Shown here piece after piece: positions 43,848 through 53,451 of a stretch of DNA of 64,000 bases (position 1 is its first letter; each line of letters opens with the position of its first letter). The notes beneath the pieces were generated by a model. The model made no database searches, was not told the DNA's origin, and worked only from the letters and a program-made list of their open reading frames with translations. Both the position numbers and the translations under genes were made by a program. Source of the stretch: Fontibacterium oligotrophicum (lineage in GTDB: Bacteria > Pseudomonadota > Alphaproteobacteria > Pelagibacterales > Pelagibacteraceae); the NCBI GenBank assembly GCA_965235975.1, contig CBDDZZ010000001.1, forward strand, positions 186,001 through 250,000. Reading direction: 5' to 3'.

Positions 43848-45212
43848 ATGGATTTAAACAAAAATTTTATTAATAAAGACCCAAAACATAAACCTAATTA
43901 CAAGCCTAACGATCTCGAGGCTTTTTGGATGCCATATACTGCTAATCAGGATTTTAAGGCAGATCCAAGAATAATATCTAAATCCAAAGGCATGTATTAT
44001 TATACTCCTAATGGAGATAAAATTTTAGATGCAGTTGCGGGTTTGTGGTGCTGTAATGCAGGACATAATAGAGATGAGATTGTTAAAGCAATTCAAGAGC
44101 AAGCAGCTGAATTAGATTTTGTTCCGTCCTTTCAAATGGGTCATTATAAAGCCTTTGAATTAAGTAATAAATTAACAGCCATTTCTCCAGAAAATCTAAA
44201 TCATGTATTTTACAGCAATTCTGGATCAGAAGCAGTTGAGACGGCTTTAAAGATCGCTTTAGCTTACTTTAGGATAATTGGTAAGCCATCAAAAAAAATT
44301 CTTATAGGACGTGAAAGAGGTTATCATGGAACAGGATTTGGCGGACTGTCAGTTGGTGGAATAGTAAATAATAAAAAACAAATTGAAAGATTTCTTCCAG
44401 ATGTTTACCACCTTCCACACACCCATGATCTTGAACATAATTCATATTCTAAAGGGCAGCCTAAGTGGGGAGCTCATCTTGCGGATGATTTATTGCAAAA
44501 AATAGAGAAACATGGTGCATCTAATATTGCAGCAGTTATTGTTGAGCCTGTTGCTGGTTCAACAGGAGTTCTTATACCACCAGTTGGCTATTTAGAAAAA
44601 TTAAGAAAAATTTGCACTGATAATGAAATACTTTTAATATTTGATGAAGTTATTACAGGTTTTGGAAGATTAGGAAAACCATTTGCCGCAGATTTCTTTA
44701 ATGTTGAGCCAGATCTTATGGCATTAGCAAAAGGACTTACAAGTGGAACTGTTCCAATGGCTGCAACTTTTGTTTCAGATAAAATTTATAAAACTTTTAT
44801 GAATGGTGACCCAAAAGTTATTGATTTTTTTCATGGCTACACATATTCAGCTCACCCTTTAGCGTGCGCAGCAGCAATTGCATCTCTTGCTGTTTATCAA
44901 AAAGATAATTTATTAAATAGAGTAGCAGAAATTGCTACATACTGGGAAGATGCTTTGCATTCATTAAAAGGAACTAAACATATAATTGATATTAGAAATC
45001 TGGGGTTAATAGGAGCCGTAGAGTTAGAGCCTATCTCGGACAAACCTTCTCGAAGAGCTTACAATGTTCTTTGTGAAGCTTTTAGAGATCAAAAATTATT
45101 TATAAGAGTAACAGGGGATATTATTGCTTTATCACCTCCTTTAATTATTCAAAAAAAAGAAATAGATTTAATCGTAGAAAAATTAAAGAAGACAATTAGT
45201 TCTACACAATAA
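43848..45212 (+). CDS. class III aminotransferase, omega-amino acid:pyruvate type
   Basis: The 454-residue PLP enzyme resembles the Pseudomonas omega-amino acid:pyruvate (beta-alanine) aminotransferase: FWMPYTANQDFKADPR near the N terminus, NHVFYSNSGSEAVETALK, RGYHGTGFGG, LLIFDEVITGFGRLGKPFA and the PLP-lysine segment LMALAKGLTSG, then FFHGYTYSAHPLACAA. It moves amino groups from beta-alanine, taurine-like or polyamine-derived amines to pyruvate. Specificity is inferred. It diverges from groES across about 200 bases. Confidence 0.87.
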   Translation: MDLNKNFINKDPKHKPNYKPNDLEAFWMPYTANQDFKADPRIISKSKGMYYYTPNGDKILDAVAGLWCCNAGHNRDEIVKAIQEQAAELDFVPSFQMGHYKAFELSNKLTAISPENLNHVFYSNSGSEAVETALKIALAYFRIIGKPSKKILIGRERGYHGTGFGGLSVGGIVNNKKQIERFLPDVYHLPHTHDLEHNSYSKGQPKWGAHLADDLLQKIEKHGASNIAAVIVEPVAGSTGVLIPPVGYLEKLRKICTDNEILLIFDEVITGFGRLGKPFAADFFNVEPDLMALAKGLTSGTVPMAATFVSDKIYKTFMNGDPKVIDFFHGYTYSAHPLACAAAIASLAVYQKDNLLNRVAEIATYWEDALHSLKGTKHIIDIRNLGLIGAVELEPISDKPSRRAYNVLCEAFRDQKLFIRVTGDIIALSPPLIIQKKEIDLIVEKLKKTISSTQ

Positions 45213-45222
45213 TTCTGAACTT

Positions 45223-46077
45223 ATGAATAATCCTGTTTTTTTAAGCGGGCTAAATAAGATTTATTCACAATTTGATATATTTTTTGTTGATCTTTGGGGC
45301 GTAATTCATAACGGTATTGAATGTTATTCTGATGCTTTAAAAGTCTTAAAAAATTTAAAAAAAAATAAGAAAATTATATTAATTTCAAATGCTCCAAGGC
45401 CTAGTGAAAGTGTGCAAAAATTTTTAAATCAAATAAATTTTAATGCGAATTTTTATGATTTGCTAATTACCTCGGGAGATTTAACACGTCTTTATCTTAA
45501 AAATTTTTATAAAAATAAAAGTTTTTATCATTTAGGGCCAGACAGAGATAATAGCTTATTTTCTAATCTTGAATGTAAAAAGACATCATTAAAAAATGCT
45601 AACTTTGTCATTTGCACAGGAGTAAATAATAACAAAGATAGTCTTAATAAGTATTTTTCAATTTTAGAAAAAATAAAAAAAAAAAATTTAAAAATGGTCT
45701 GCGCAAATCCAGATTTAATTGTTCATAAAGGTGGCAACGCTGAATACTGTGCGGGTTCAATTGCAAAATTATACGAAAAAATGGGTGGTAGCGTAAAGTA
45801 TTTTGGCAAGCCTTACAGAAATGTTTATGATTATGCTTTTGGATGCTTAAAGAAAAATTATAAAAAAAATATAAATAAAAGAAAAGTTCTTGTAATTGGA
45901 GATAATTTAAACACTGATATTTTAGGCGCGAATAATTTTAAAGTTAAAAATTTATTTATAGCAGGCGGTATTCATAAATCTGAATGGAATAAAAAAAATA
46001 CTAATTTAGCTAAATTTATAATTAATAAAAATAAATATTTTAAGATTAATTATTTTCAGAATGAATTAATTTGGTAA
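45223..46077 (+). CDS. TIGR01459-type HAD-IIA hydrolase
   Basis: This 284-residue protein has the HAD motifs: FFVDLWGVIHNGIECYSDA (nucleophile Asp, with Trp as in this branch), ILISNAPRPS (motif II), a cap region and VLVIGDNLNTDILGANNF (motif IV). It resembles the TIGR01459 family common in alphaproteobacteria beside ribF. The substrate is unknown, perhaps a sugar or nucleotide phosphate. It is immediately followed by ribF. Confidence 0.85.
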   Translation: MNNPVFLSGLNKIYSQFDIFFVDLWGVIHNGIECYSDALKVLKNLKKNKKIILISNAPRPSESVQKFLNQINFNANFYDLLITSGDLTRLYLKNFYKNKSFYHLGPDRDNSLFSNLECKKTSLKNANFVICTGVNNNKDSLNKYFSILEKIKKKNLKMVCANPDLIVHKGGNAEYCAGSIAKLYEKMGGSVKYFGKPYRNVYDYAFGCLKKNYKKNINKRKVLVIGDNLNTDILGANNFKVKNLFIAGGIHKSEWNKKNTNLAKFIINKNKYFKINYFQNELIW

Positions 46078-46998
46078 ATGAAGATTTATAATAATATTAA
46101 CTTTGTAGAGAAGAAATTTCTTAATTCTGTTATAGCAATAGGAAATTTTGATGGAGTTCACTTAGGTCATCAAGAACTTCTAAAGAAGGCCTATATCTTT
46201 TCACGTAAGTTAAATAAATTTTTTGGCATATTTACTTTTGATCCTTTGCCTAAGGATTTTTTTAATGGGACTGATAATAAAATTTTAAACATTGATGAAA
46301 AAGTTGATATTATTAAAAAATTTGGAGCGGATTTTTTTATTAAACAAAAATTTAATTATAATTTTTCTAAAATAAGCCGTGATAATTTTGTTAATAAAAT
46401 TCTTTTAAAAAAGTTAAAAGCACATAGTATTTTCGTTGGTAAAGATTTTAGATTTGGTTTTAAAAGAAAAGGTAATGTTTCTTTCTTAAAAAAATTATCA
46501 CAAAATAATAATATTAAAATTTTTGTAATCAATTTTAAAAAATTTAATAATTATAAAATTTCTTCATCAAAAATTAGAAGCCTAATCCAAACTGGAAAAG
46601 TTAATTTAGTTAATAAAATTATGGGGAGGCCATGGTCTATTTCTGGCAGAGTTATAAAAGGTAAAAAATTTGGAAGAAAAATAGGCTTTCCTACAGCAAA
46701 TATTAAAATCTTTAATCAAATAAAGCCATCATTTGGAGTATACTCTGTCAAAATTATATTTAATAAAAAGACTTACAAAGGCATTGCTAATTTTGGTGTA
46801 AGACCAACATTCGGAAATTCTCGTCCTATTTTAGAAGTTAATTTTTTTGGAAAAAACCATAATTTTTATAACAAAAATATTAAAGTATTGTTTATTGATT
46901 TTATTAGAAAAGAAAAAAAATTTAAAAATAGCACAATGCTAGTAAGACAGATTAAGAAAGATATTAAAGTTGCCAAAATTAGTTTAAACAAAAAATAA
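46078..46998 (+). CDS. ribF: bifunctional riboflavin kinase/FAD synthetase
   Basis: The 306-residue protein has the N-terminal FMN adenylyltransferase domain (SVIAIGNFDGVHLGHQELL, IFVGKDFRFGFKRKGN, ISSSKIRSLIQTG) and the C-terminal riboflavin kinase domain (GRKIGFPTANI, GVYSVKI, GIANFGVRPTFG). It makes FMN and FAD in two steps. The stop overlaps the ileS start by one base. Confidence 0.95.
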   Translation: MKIYNNINFVEKKFLNSVIAIGNFDGVHLGHQELLKKAYIFSRKLNKFFGIFTFDPLPKDFFNGTDNKILNIDEKVDIIKKFGADFFIKQKFNYNFSKISRDNFVNKILLKKLKAHSIFVGKDFRFGFKRKGNVSFLKKLSQNNNIKIFVINFKKFNNYKISSSKIRSLIQTGKVNLVNKIMGRPWSISGRVIKGKKFGRKIGFPTANIKIFNQIKPSFGVYSVKIIFNKKTYKGIANFGVRPTFGNSRPILEVNFFGKNHNFYNKNIKVLFIDFIRKEKKFKNSTMLVRQIKKDIKVAKISLNKK

Positions 46999-49742
46999 TG
47001 TCAGAAATTAAAATAAATCTTCCCGCAACCTCCTTTCCCATGAAAGCTAATTTACCTGTAAAGGAGCCTGAAATAATTAAATTTTGGGAAGAGATTAATC
47101 TTTATCAAGAATTAAGATCTAAAAGTAAAGATAGAGATAAATTTATTTTGCACGATGGACCTCCTTATGCAAATGGACATATTCATATTGGTACGGCATT
47201 AAATAAAATTTTAAAAGATATCGTTGTAAGATTTAACCAAATGATGGGAAAAGATGCTCCATATGTGCCAGGATGGGATTGTCATGGGTTACCAATAGAA
47301 TGGAAAGTGGAGGAAGAATATAAAAAGAAAGGAAAAAATAAAGATACTATTCCAGTAAATGAATTTAGAGAAGAATGCCGACAATTTGCAGCAAGTTGGA
47401 TCGAAATTCAAAAAAAAGAATTTAATAGATTAGGAGTAAATGGAGATTGGAAAAATCATTATACGACTATGAGCAAGTCGTCAGAAGCTCAAATAGCTAG
47501 AGAGATAAGTAAATTCATAATAAATGGTGGGTTATATAGAGGATTTAAACCAGTTTTATGGTCGGTAGTTGAAACTACAGCCTTAGCTGATGCTGAGGTT
47601 GAATATTATGATCACACTTCTAATACCATTTATGGAAAGTTTTTAATTAAGTCTGGTCCAGAAAAGTTCATGAACTGTAGTGTTGTTATCTGGACAACAA
47701 CTCCATGGACTATTCCATGTAATAGAGCCTTAGCTTTTAATAGTAAAATTAATTATTCTATTGTTAAAATAAATAATAATGAAAAAATCATTATCGCAGA
47801 AAAATTAATAGATAAAGTTTTAGTAGATTGTAAAATTACAAATTTTGAAATTATTGAAAGTTTTTCAGGATCGGAATTTAAAAATATTATTTGCAACCAT
47901 CCCTTTAAAGATATTGGTTATACCTTTGATGTTCCTATGCTTGATGGTAATTTTGTTAATTTAGAGCAGGGAACAGGAATTGTTCATTGCGCACCTAGCC
48001 ATGGACCAGATGATTATTATTTATGTTTAAATAACAATATACAAGCTTTTGATACAATAGATGACAAAGGACATTATACAAAAAATATTATTAAATTTGC
48101 TGGTACACACATTTTTAAAGCAGATGATGTAATTATTAATGAGTTGACCAATTTAAATAGATTATTAGGCAAAGGTAAATTAAAGCATAGTTATCCGCAT
48201 TCATGGAGATCCAAAGCGCCTCTGGTTCATAGAGCTACACCTCAATGGTTTATCTCTATGGAAACAAATAACTTAAGACAAAAATCATTAACAGCAATTG
48301 GAAATACAAAATTCTATCCAGCCGTTGGTCAAAATAGATTGAGATCAATGATAGAAACAAGACCTGACTGGTGCGTTTCTCGACAAAGAGTTTGGGGTGT
48401 TCCTTTACCAATATTTATATCAAAAAAAACAGGAAAACCTCTAGCTGATGAAAAAGTTTTAGAAGGTGTTGCAAAAATTTTTGAAGAAGAAGGAAGTGAC
48501 TCTTGGTTTATAAGAAAACCGCAGGATTTCTTAGGCAAGGACTATAATGCTAACGATTATGAACAGGTTAAAGATATTGTAGAAGTTTGGTTCGATAGTG
48601 GCTCTACTCATAGTTATGTTTTAGATAAGCGACCAGAGCTTACTTGGCCAGCAAATCTTTATTTAGAAGGATCGGATCAACATAGAGGTTGGTTTCATTC
48701 TTCTTTACTTGAATCTTGCGGAACAAAAGGAACCGCACCATTTCAAAACATTTTATGTCATGGATTTGTTGTGGATGGTAAAGGACAAAAAATGTCAAAA
48801 TCACTAGGTAATGTGGTTATGCCAGAAGAAGTTATTAAAAATTTTGGAGCTGATATACTTAGATTGTGGGTTGTGGCCTCTGATTATTCTGAAGATTTGA
48901 AGATTGATAAGGCAATCCTTAATCAACACGCTGAGTCTTATAGAAAAATTAGAAATACTCTTCGATTTTTATTAGGAAATTTAAATGACAAATTATTAAA
49001 TGATGATTTATCTAAGATAGAATATTCAAAGTTATCATCCTTAGAGAAGTATATTTTATTACAGGTATATGAACTTGATTCAAGATTTAGAGATTATATT
49101 AATTCGTATAATTTTCATAAAATATATGTAGAGCTTTTAAATTTTTGTACTTTAGATCTTTCAGCTTTCTATTTTGATATAAAAAAAGATATTCTCTATT
49201 GCGATAGTATAAATAGTCAAAGAAGAAATAAATGTTTAGAAATATTAAATGTTCTTACTAATTTTTTATTAAAATGGTTTTCTCCTATTTTGGCCTTTAC
49301 ATCAGAAGAAGCCTATCAAGTGATTAAAAATAAAAATTATAAGAGTATTCATTTACAAGATTTTCCAGTTATACCTTTGGTTTGGAATAATTCTGAAGTC
49401 AAAAATAAATGGGTTGGCATCAAGAAAGTAAAGCAAGTTGTTAATGCAGCTATAGAAGACATTAGAAATAAGAAAATTATTGGGTCCAGTTTAGAGGCAA
49501 ATGTTATTGTTTATTTAAAAAAAGAATATTTAAATCTGATAAAAGAAGAAGATCTTAGTGAAATCTTTATATGTTCAGAAGCAAAAGCAGAGTCTCTCAT
49601 TAATCAAAGTGATTTATTCTCTTTAAAAGATATCGAAGGTGTTGCCGTGAAAATAGTAAAAGCTAAAGGACAAAAATGTCCTCGTTGTTGGAAGATTTTG
49701 GAAAAAACATGCAGTAGAGATATTTGTGGTTTAAAAAATTAA
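46998..49742 (+). CDS. ileS: isoleucyl-tRNA synthetase
   Basis: This 914-residue class I synthetase has the HIGH motif in DGPPYANGHIHIGTALN, the editing domain with TTTPWTIPCNRALAF and LEQGTGIVHCAPSHGPDD, the KMSKS motif in GKGQKMSKSLGN, and a C-terminal zinc ribbon CPRCWKILEKTCSRDIC. It charges tRNA-Ile. The gene is 2 bases before lspA, the classical ribF-ileS-lspA order. Confidence 0.97.
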   Translation: MSEIKINLPATSFPMKANLPVKEPEIIKFWEEINLYQELRSKSKDRDKFILHDGPPYANGHIHIGTALNKILKDIVVRFNQMMGKDAPYVPGWDCHGLPIEWKVEEEYKKKGKNKDTIPVNEFREECRQFAASWIEIQKKEFNRLGVNGDWKNHYTTMSKSSEAQIAREISKFIINGGLYRGFKPVLWSVVETTALADAEVEYYDHTSNTIYGKFLIKSGPEKFMNCSVVIWTTTPWTIPCNRALAFNSKINYSIVKINNNEKIIIAEKLIDKVLVDCKITNFEIIESFSGSEFKNIICNHPFKDIGYTFDVPMLDGNFVNLEQGTGIVHCAPSHGPDDYYLCLNNNIQAFDTIDDKGHYTKNIIKFAGTHIFKADDVIINELTNLNRLLGKGKLKHSYPHSWRSKAPLVHRATPQWFISMETNNLRQKSLTAIGNTKFYPAVGQNRLRSMIETRPDWCVSRQRVWGVPLPIFISKKTGKPLADEKVLEGVAKIFEEEGSDSWFIRKPQDFLGKDYNANDYEQVKDIVEVWFDSGSTHSYVLDKRPELTWPANLYLEGSDQHRGWFHSSLLESCGTKGTAPFQNILCHGFVVDGKGQKMSKSLGNVVMPEEVIKNFGADILRLWVVASDYSEDLKIDKAILNQHAESYRKIRNTLRFLLGNLNDKLLNDDLSKIEYSKLSSLEKYILLQVYELDSRFRDYINSYNFHKIYVELLNFCTLDLSAFYFDIKKDILYCDSINSQRRNKCLEILNVLTNFLLKWFSPILAFTSEEAYQVIKNKNYKSIHLQDFPVIPLVWNNSEVKNKWVGIKKVKQVVNAAIEDIRNKKIIGSSLEANVIVYLKKEYLNLIKEEDLSEIFICSEAKAESLINQSDLFSLKDIEGVAVKIVKAKGQKCPRCWKILEKTCSRDICGLKN

Positions 49743-49743
49743 A

Positions 49744-50223
49744 ATGATAAATAAAAAAAAATTATATTTATTTATAACTATAATTATCTTTTTTTTAATA
49801 GACAGAGCTTCAAAAATTTTAATTTTAAAAAATTTTTTAGATAATTCATTATCTGAAATTTATATCAACTCTTTCCTAAACTTTTCTTTAGTATGGAACA
49901 GTGGAATTGGTTTTGGACTTTTACAAATAGAACCTAATATTTTTTATTTGACTGTATCGATTATAATAACTGCTATTAATTTAGTTTTAATATATTGGAT
50001 GATAACTTCATCAAATTACTTAGAGTCTATTTTTATTTCTATAATTTTAGGAGGATCGCTCGGTAATTTATTTGACAGATTTTATTATAATTCCGTACCA
50101 GATTTTATAGATCTTCATTATAAGAGTTTTCACTGGTTTACCTTTAATATTGCTGATATTTTTATCACTATTGGAATTATTGGATTAATAATAATTGATC
50201 TTTTTAAAATAAAAAAAACATGA
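49744..50223 (+). CDS. lspA: lipoprotein signal peptidase (SPase II)
   Basis: The 159-residue protein has four membrane segments and the two catalytic aspartates in GGSLGNLFDRFYY and VPDFIDLHY, plus the NSGIGFGLLQ motif. It removes signal peptides from prolipoproteins. Its end overlaps the start of a lipoprotein gene by 4 bases. Confidence 0.96.
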   Translation: MINKKKLYLFITIIIFFLIDRASKILILKNFLDNSLSEIYINSFLNFSLVWNSGIGFGLLQIEPNIFYLTVSIIITAINLVLIYWMITSSNYLESIFISIILGGSLGNLFDRFYYNSVPDFIDLHYKSFHWFTFNIADIFITIGIIGLIIIDLFKIKKT

Positions 50224-50531
50224 AAAAAATTATAAGTTTATTTGTTTTATTACTTTTATTAGCATCATGTGAAAATGTTCAAAAGGGATTAGGAATGAAA
50301 AAAGATGTTCCTAACGAGTTTTTGATTGAAAAAAGAAACCCGTTAACTATGCCGCCAAATTTTGATTTACTTCCGCCTGACTCAGTAAATCAAAATAATC
50401 AAAAAGATGAAAAAGATAATTTAAAAGAAATTTTTAATAAAAACTTGGGCAAAGATAAACAAGATAGTGGAACCAATAAAGGAACAGATTCTGGATCATT
50501 AGAAAAAAGTATTCTTGAAAAAATAAAATAG
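50220..50531 (+). CDS. DUF3035/BamF-like lipoprotein
   Basis: This 103-residue protein has a signal peptide with lipobox LLASC (Cys17). A short conserved segment follows, PNEFLIEKRNPLTMPPNFDLLPP, which is the signature of the DUF3035 family called BamF in alphaproteobacteria, a proposed partner of the outer-membrane assembly machine. The rest is a low-complexity Lys/Asn/Asp-rich tail. Its start overlaps lspA, so the enzyme and one of its own substrates are made together. Confidence 0.82.
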   Translation: MKKIISLFVLLLLLASCENVQKGLGMKKDVPNEFLIEKRNPLTMPPNFDLLPPDSVNQNNQKDEKDNLKEIFNKNLGKDKQDSGTNKGTDSGSLEKSILEKIK

Positions 50532-50535
50532 TTTG

Positions 50536-51721
50536 ATGAAAATTGATTCTTTTACTTTTTTAAAAAGTAATTCAACCCTTTATAGAAAAAATCTCGGAAA
50601 ATGTTCTAAGATATTTAAAAATTTACTTAATAGTAAAGAAAACTTTTTTTTTGATACATTAAACGAACAGTATCAAAAAAATCTCTTTTTAAAAAAAATA
50701 ACATTAAAAAAAAAATTACATAAAAAAATTTTAGTTATAGGCATGGGTGGTTCTGTTCTTGGATCAAAAATGATTTCATCTTTTTTTGGTTTAGATAAAA
50801 ATTATTATTTTTTAGATAATTTAAATGATGTTGCGGTTAATGATTTTATTAAAAAAGATCTAAGTATGTTTTCTATTTTTGTTATATCCAAATCTGGAAA
50901 AACTCTAGAGACTTTAACAAATTGCAATATTATTTTAAGTCATTTTAAAAAAAGAAAAAAAAATTTATATAAAAATTTTATAATTATTTCGGAAAAAAAT
51001 AATATACTTTTTAATTTCGCAAAAAAAAATAATATTTTATTTTTTGAACATAATACAAACCTTAGTGGTCGATACTCTGTTTTATCAGATCCAGGTTTGT
51101 TAATGTTTAATCTTGAATATAAAAAAATTATCCTTGGGATTAATTCTGTGTTAAAAGGAAATTTGAAAAAAGATCTAATTAGAAATACAGCCGCTATTTT
51201 AACTTTGATGAAAAAATCTAAAATAGATACCCATGTATCTCTTATTTATTCAAATGATTTATTAAATTACGGTTATTGGCATCAGCAATTATTGGCAGAG
51301 AGTATAGGTAAAAACGGTAAAGATTTTACCCCAATCATATCAGAGTGTCCTAAAGATCATCATAGTATTATGCAGCTTTTTTTGGGCGGAAAGAGAAATA
51401 AATTTTTCACATTTTTAAAAACATACTAACAAGAAAATTGATAAGTCAATTAAAGATCATTTTAATCAAAAATTTAAAAATAATTCTTTAAATAATATTA
51501 TTAATGCTCAATTTAATGCAACGATTAGTGTCTTTAAAAAAAATTTCATACCATTTCGAGTAATCTTGATTGATCAAAAAAAACCTACTCAAAACCTCAT
51601 TTCTTTACTCGTTTATTCAATGATGGAAACAGTAATTTTATGTAAAGCTTTAGATTTAAATCCCTTCAACCAACCGGCTGTAGAAGCAATTAAGAAAGAG
51701 ACTTACTCAATATTAGGTTAA
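50536..51721 (+). pseudogene. pgi: glucose-6-phosphate isomerase (compact), one frameshift as sequenced
   Basis: The first frame shows the sugar-isomerase motifs ILVIGMGGSVLGSKM, VISKSGKTLETLTN and YWHQQLLAESIGKNGKDFTP, then stops at 51427. Dropping one A in the run at 51417-51421 resumes HTNKKIDKSIKDHFNQ and ends KALDLNPFNQPAVEAIKKETYS, the Pgi C terminus. The mended length is 394 residues, well below the 549 of E. coli but typical of compact forms. It interconverts glucose 6-phosphate and fructose 6-phosphate. ATG 50536 is chosen over the TTG just before. Its end overlaps convergent rsmD. Confidence 0.85.
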
Positions 51722-52279
51722 GTTTAGTTTTGCAAAATAGATTTTAGAAACACCATAAACTCTTTCTTCAATAAAATTGAGTTCTTTATTGTCAATATTG
51801 TTTTCTGAATTTGTATGTATAACTAATATATTTTTCCTATTAATGATTTTTTTTAAGTCATTTATAATGCTGTTAATATTTTTTATTGCAAAGGGGGGGT
51901 CTAAAAATATTAAAGTTGGTTTAATTTCATCCAATAATTTATTGCTAAGAATTAAAGAAACATCATCATTAATAGCAATGGCGTTCTCACTTAGTATATT
52001 GAGTGCATTAAGATTTTTTTTTAAAACGGAAAAAGCTTCTAAGTTTTTTTCAAAAAAAAATACTTTACTCACATCTCTTGATAGACATTCCAATCCAAAA
52101 GACCCAGAACCAGAAAAAAGGTCTAAGACTATTGAATTTTTAAATTCAAATTGAATTTTATTTGAATGCTGCAATATATTAAATATATTTTCTTTAACTC
52201 TGTCCCTAAGAGGCCTAGTAATTGATTTTCTTGGAAAAAGTATTTTTTTTCCTTTATATTTTCCCGATATAATCCTCAT
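51713..52279 (-). CDS. rsmD: 16S rRNA (guanine966-N2)-methyltransferase RsmD
   Basis: The 188-residue protein begins MRIISGKYKGKKI and has the RsmD signatures RPLRDRVKENIFNIL, VLDLFSGSGSFGLECLSR (SAM site) and FLDPPFA (catalytic motif IV). It methylates G966 in 16S rRNA. Its start overlaps the end of the upstream pseudouridine synthase gene by 26 bases, so the two rRNA-modifying enzymes form a unit. Confidence 0.93.
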   Translation of the reverse strand: MRIISGKYKGKKILFPRKSITRPLRDRVKENIFNILQHSNKIQFEFKNSIVLDLFSGSGSFGLECLSRDVSKVFFFEKNLEAFSVLKKNLNALNILSENAIAINDDVSLILSNKLLDEIKPTLIFLDPPFAIKNINSIINDLKKIINRKNILVIHTNSENNIDNKELNFIEERVYGVSKIYFAKLNLT

Positions 52280-52994
52280 ACAATCTCATTTCTTTTTCTT
52301 CTGCTTTTTCTACTTTTCCTGGTAATAAGTTTTTAAGTTTAAAAGGACCATATTCTAGTCTAATAAGTCTATTAACTTTAAGATTAATAGCAGCACATAA
52401 ATTTCTTATTTCATTATTTTTTCCTTCACGCATTTGGAATTCTAGCCAAGAATTTGCGTTTCCTTTTTTCAACAATTTATACTCAAAAGGAGCATATCCA
52501 ATGTTATTTATTTTTGCGCCTTTGCTAATTTTATCTAATGAATTTTCATTTATGTATCCATAGACTCTAATTTTATATTTTCTAACAAATTTGTTTTTAG
52601 GCAACTCTAGATTTCTTATTATTTCACCATCATCTGTTAACAGTAAAAGCCCTTCAGAATTGATATCTAATCTGCCAACAGTTTTTATTTTTTTTAGATT
52701 AAAAGGTAATAGATCATATATAATTGGTCTATCGTCCTGTTTATTTCTCGACGTTATATAATTTAAAGGTTTATAAAATTTCCAAACCTCTAGTTTTTTT
52801 TGAAGATTAATTTTTTTATTATTTATAACTATTTCATCGTCATTATTAACGAAAGTAATAGGAGATGAAATAATTTCTTTATTTACAATAATTTTATTTT
52901 TTAAAATTAATTGTTCTATTTCACGCCTAGAACCATATCCTTTGCTTGATAAAAATTTAGCTATTCTAATTTTTTTTTGGTAATTATTATCCAT
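52254..52994 (-). CDS. RluB/RsuA-type pseudouridine synthase
   Basis: This 246-residue protein has an N-terminal S4 domain (RIAKFLSSKGYGSRREIEQLI) and a catalytic domain with the signature VGRLDINSEGLLLLTDDGE (catalytic Asp). A late segment EGKNNEIRNLC fits the RluB/E/F subgroup. It isomerises a uridine in rRNA, most likely 23S U2605. Its ATG overlaps the divergent tadA ATG by two bases. Confidence 0.9.
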   Translation of the reverse strand: MDNNYQKKIRIAKFLSSKGYGSRREIEQLILKNKIIVNKEIISSPITFVNNDDEIVINNKKINLQKKLEVWKFYKPLNYITSRNKQDDRPIIYDLLPFNLKKIKTVGRLDINSEGLLLLTDDGEIIRNLELPKNKFVRKYKIRVYGYINENSLDKISKGAKINNIGYAPFEYKLLKKGNANSWLEFQMREGKNNEIRNLCAAINLKVNRLIRLEYGPFKLKNLLPGKVEKAEEKEMRLYEDYIGKI

Positions 52995-53451
52995 GATTAA
53001 TAGTCAGATTAACATTTATACTGATTTACTTTTAAAATTATCAAAAAAAGCCCTTAGTTTGGGCGAACTTCCTATTAGTGCAATTATAGTAGATCCTGTT
53101 ACTAAAAAAGTTGTATCGGCATGCATTAATCAGACTAAAAAAAATCCAATTTTGCATGCTGAGATCAACGCTATTTTAAAAGCATTGAAAATAGCAAATT
53201 TAAAAAGATTAGATAAATTTGACATTTATTGCTCCCTAGAGCCATGCCCTATGTGTACCTCTGCAATTTCTATTTCTAGACTTAGAAGAGTTTATTTTTG
53301 CCTAGAGGATAAAAAGTCAGGAGGCTTTATAAATGGTCCAAAATTGATTTATTCTAAAAACTTACATCACAAGCCTAAGTTTTATTATGGCTTTAAAGAA
53401 AATATTTTTTTAAATTTGATGAAAAATTTTTTTAAAAAAAAACGTAATTAG
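52993..53451 (+). CDS. tadA: tRNA adenosine(34) deaminase TadA
   Basis: The 152-residue deaminase shows the zinc motifs NPILHAEINAI (His, catalytic Glu) and SLEPCPMCTSAI (two Cys), plus a LGELPISAIIV start. It converts A34 to inosine in tRNA-Arg(ACG). It is a divergent neighbour of the pseudouridine synthase and convergent with purD, overlapping it by 4 bases. A generic cytidine/adenosine deaminase role cannot be excluded. Confidence 0.92.
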   Translation: MINSQINIYTDLLLKLSKKALSLGELPISAIIVDPVTKKVVSACINQTKKNPILHAEINAILKALKIANLKRLDKFDIYCSLEPCPMCTSAISISRLRRVYFCLEDKKSGGFINGPKLIYSKNLHHKPKFYYGFKENIFLNLMKNFFKKKRN

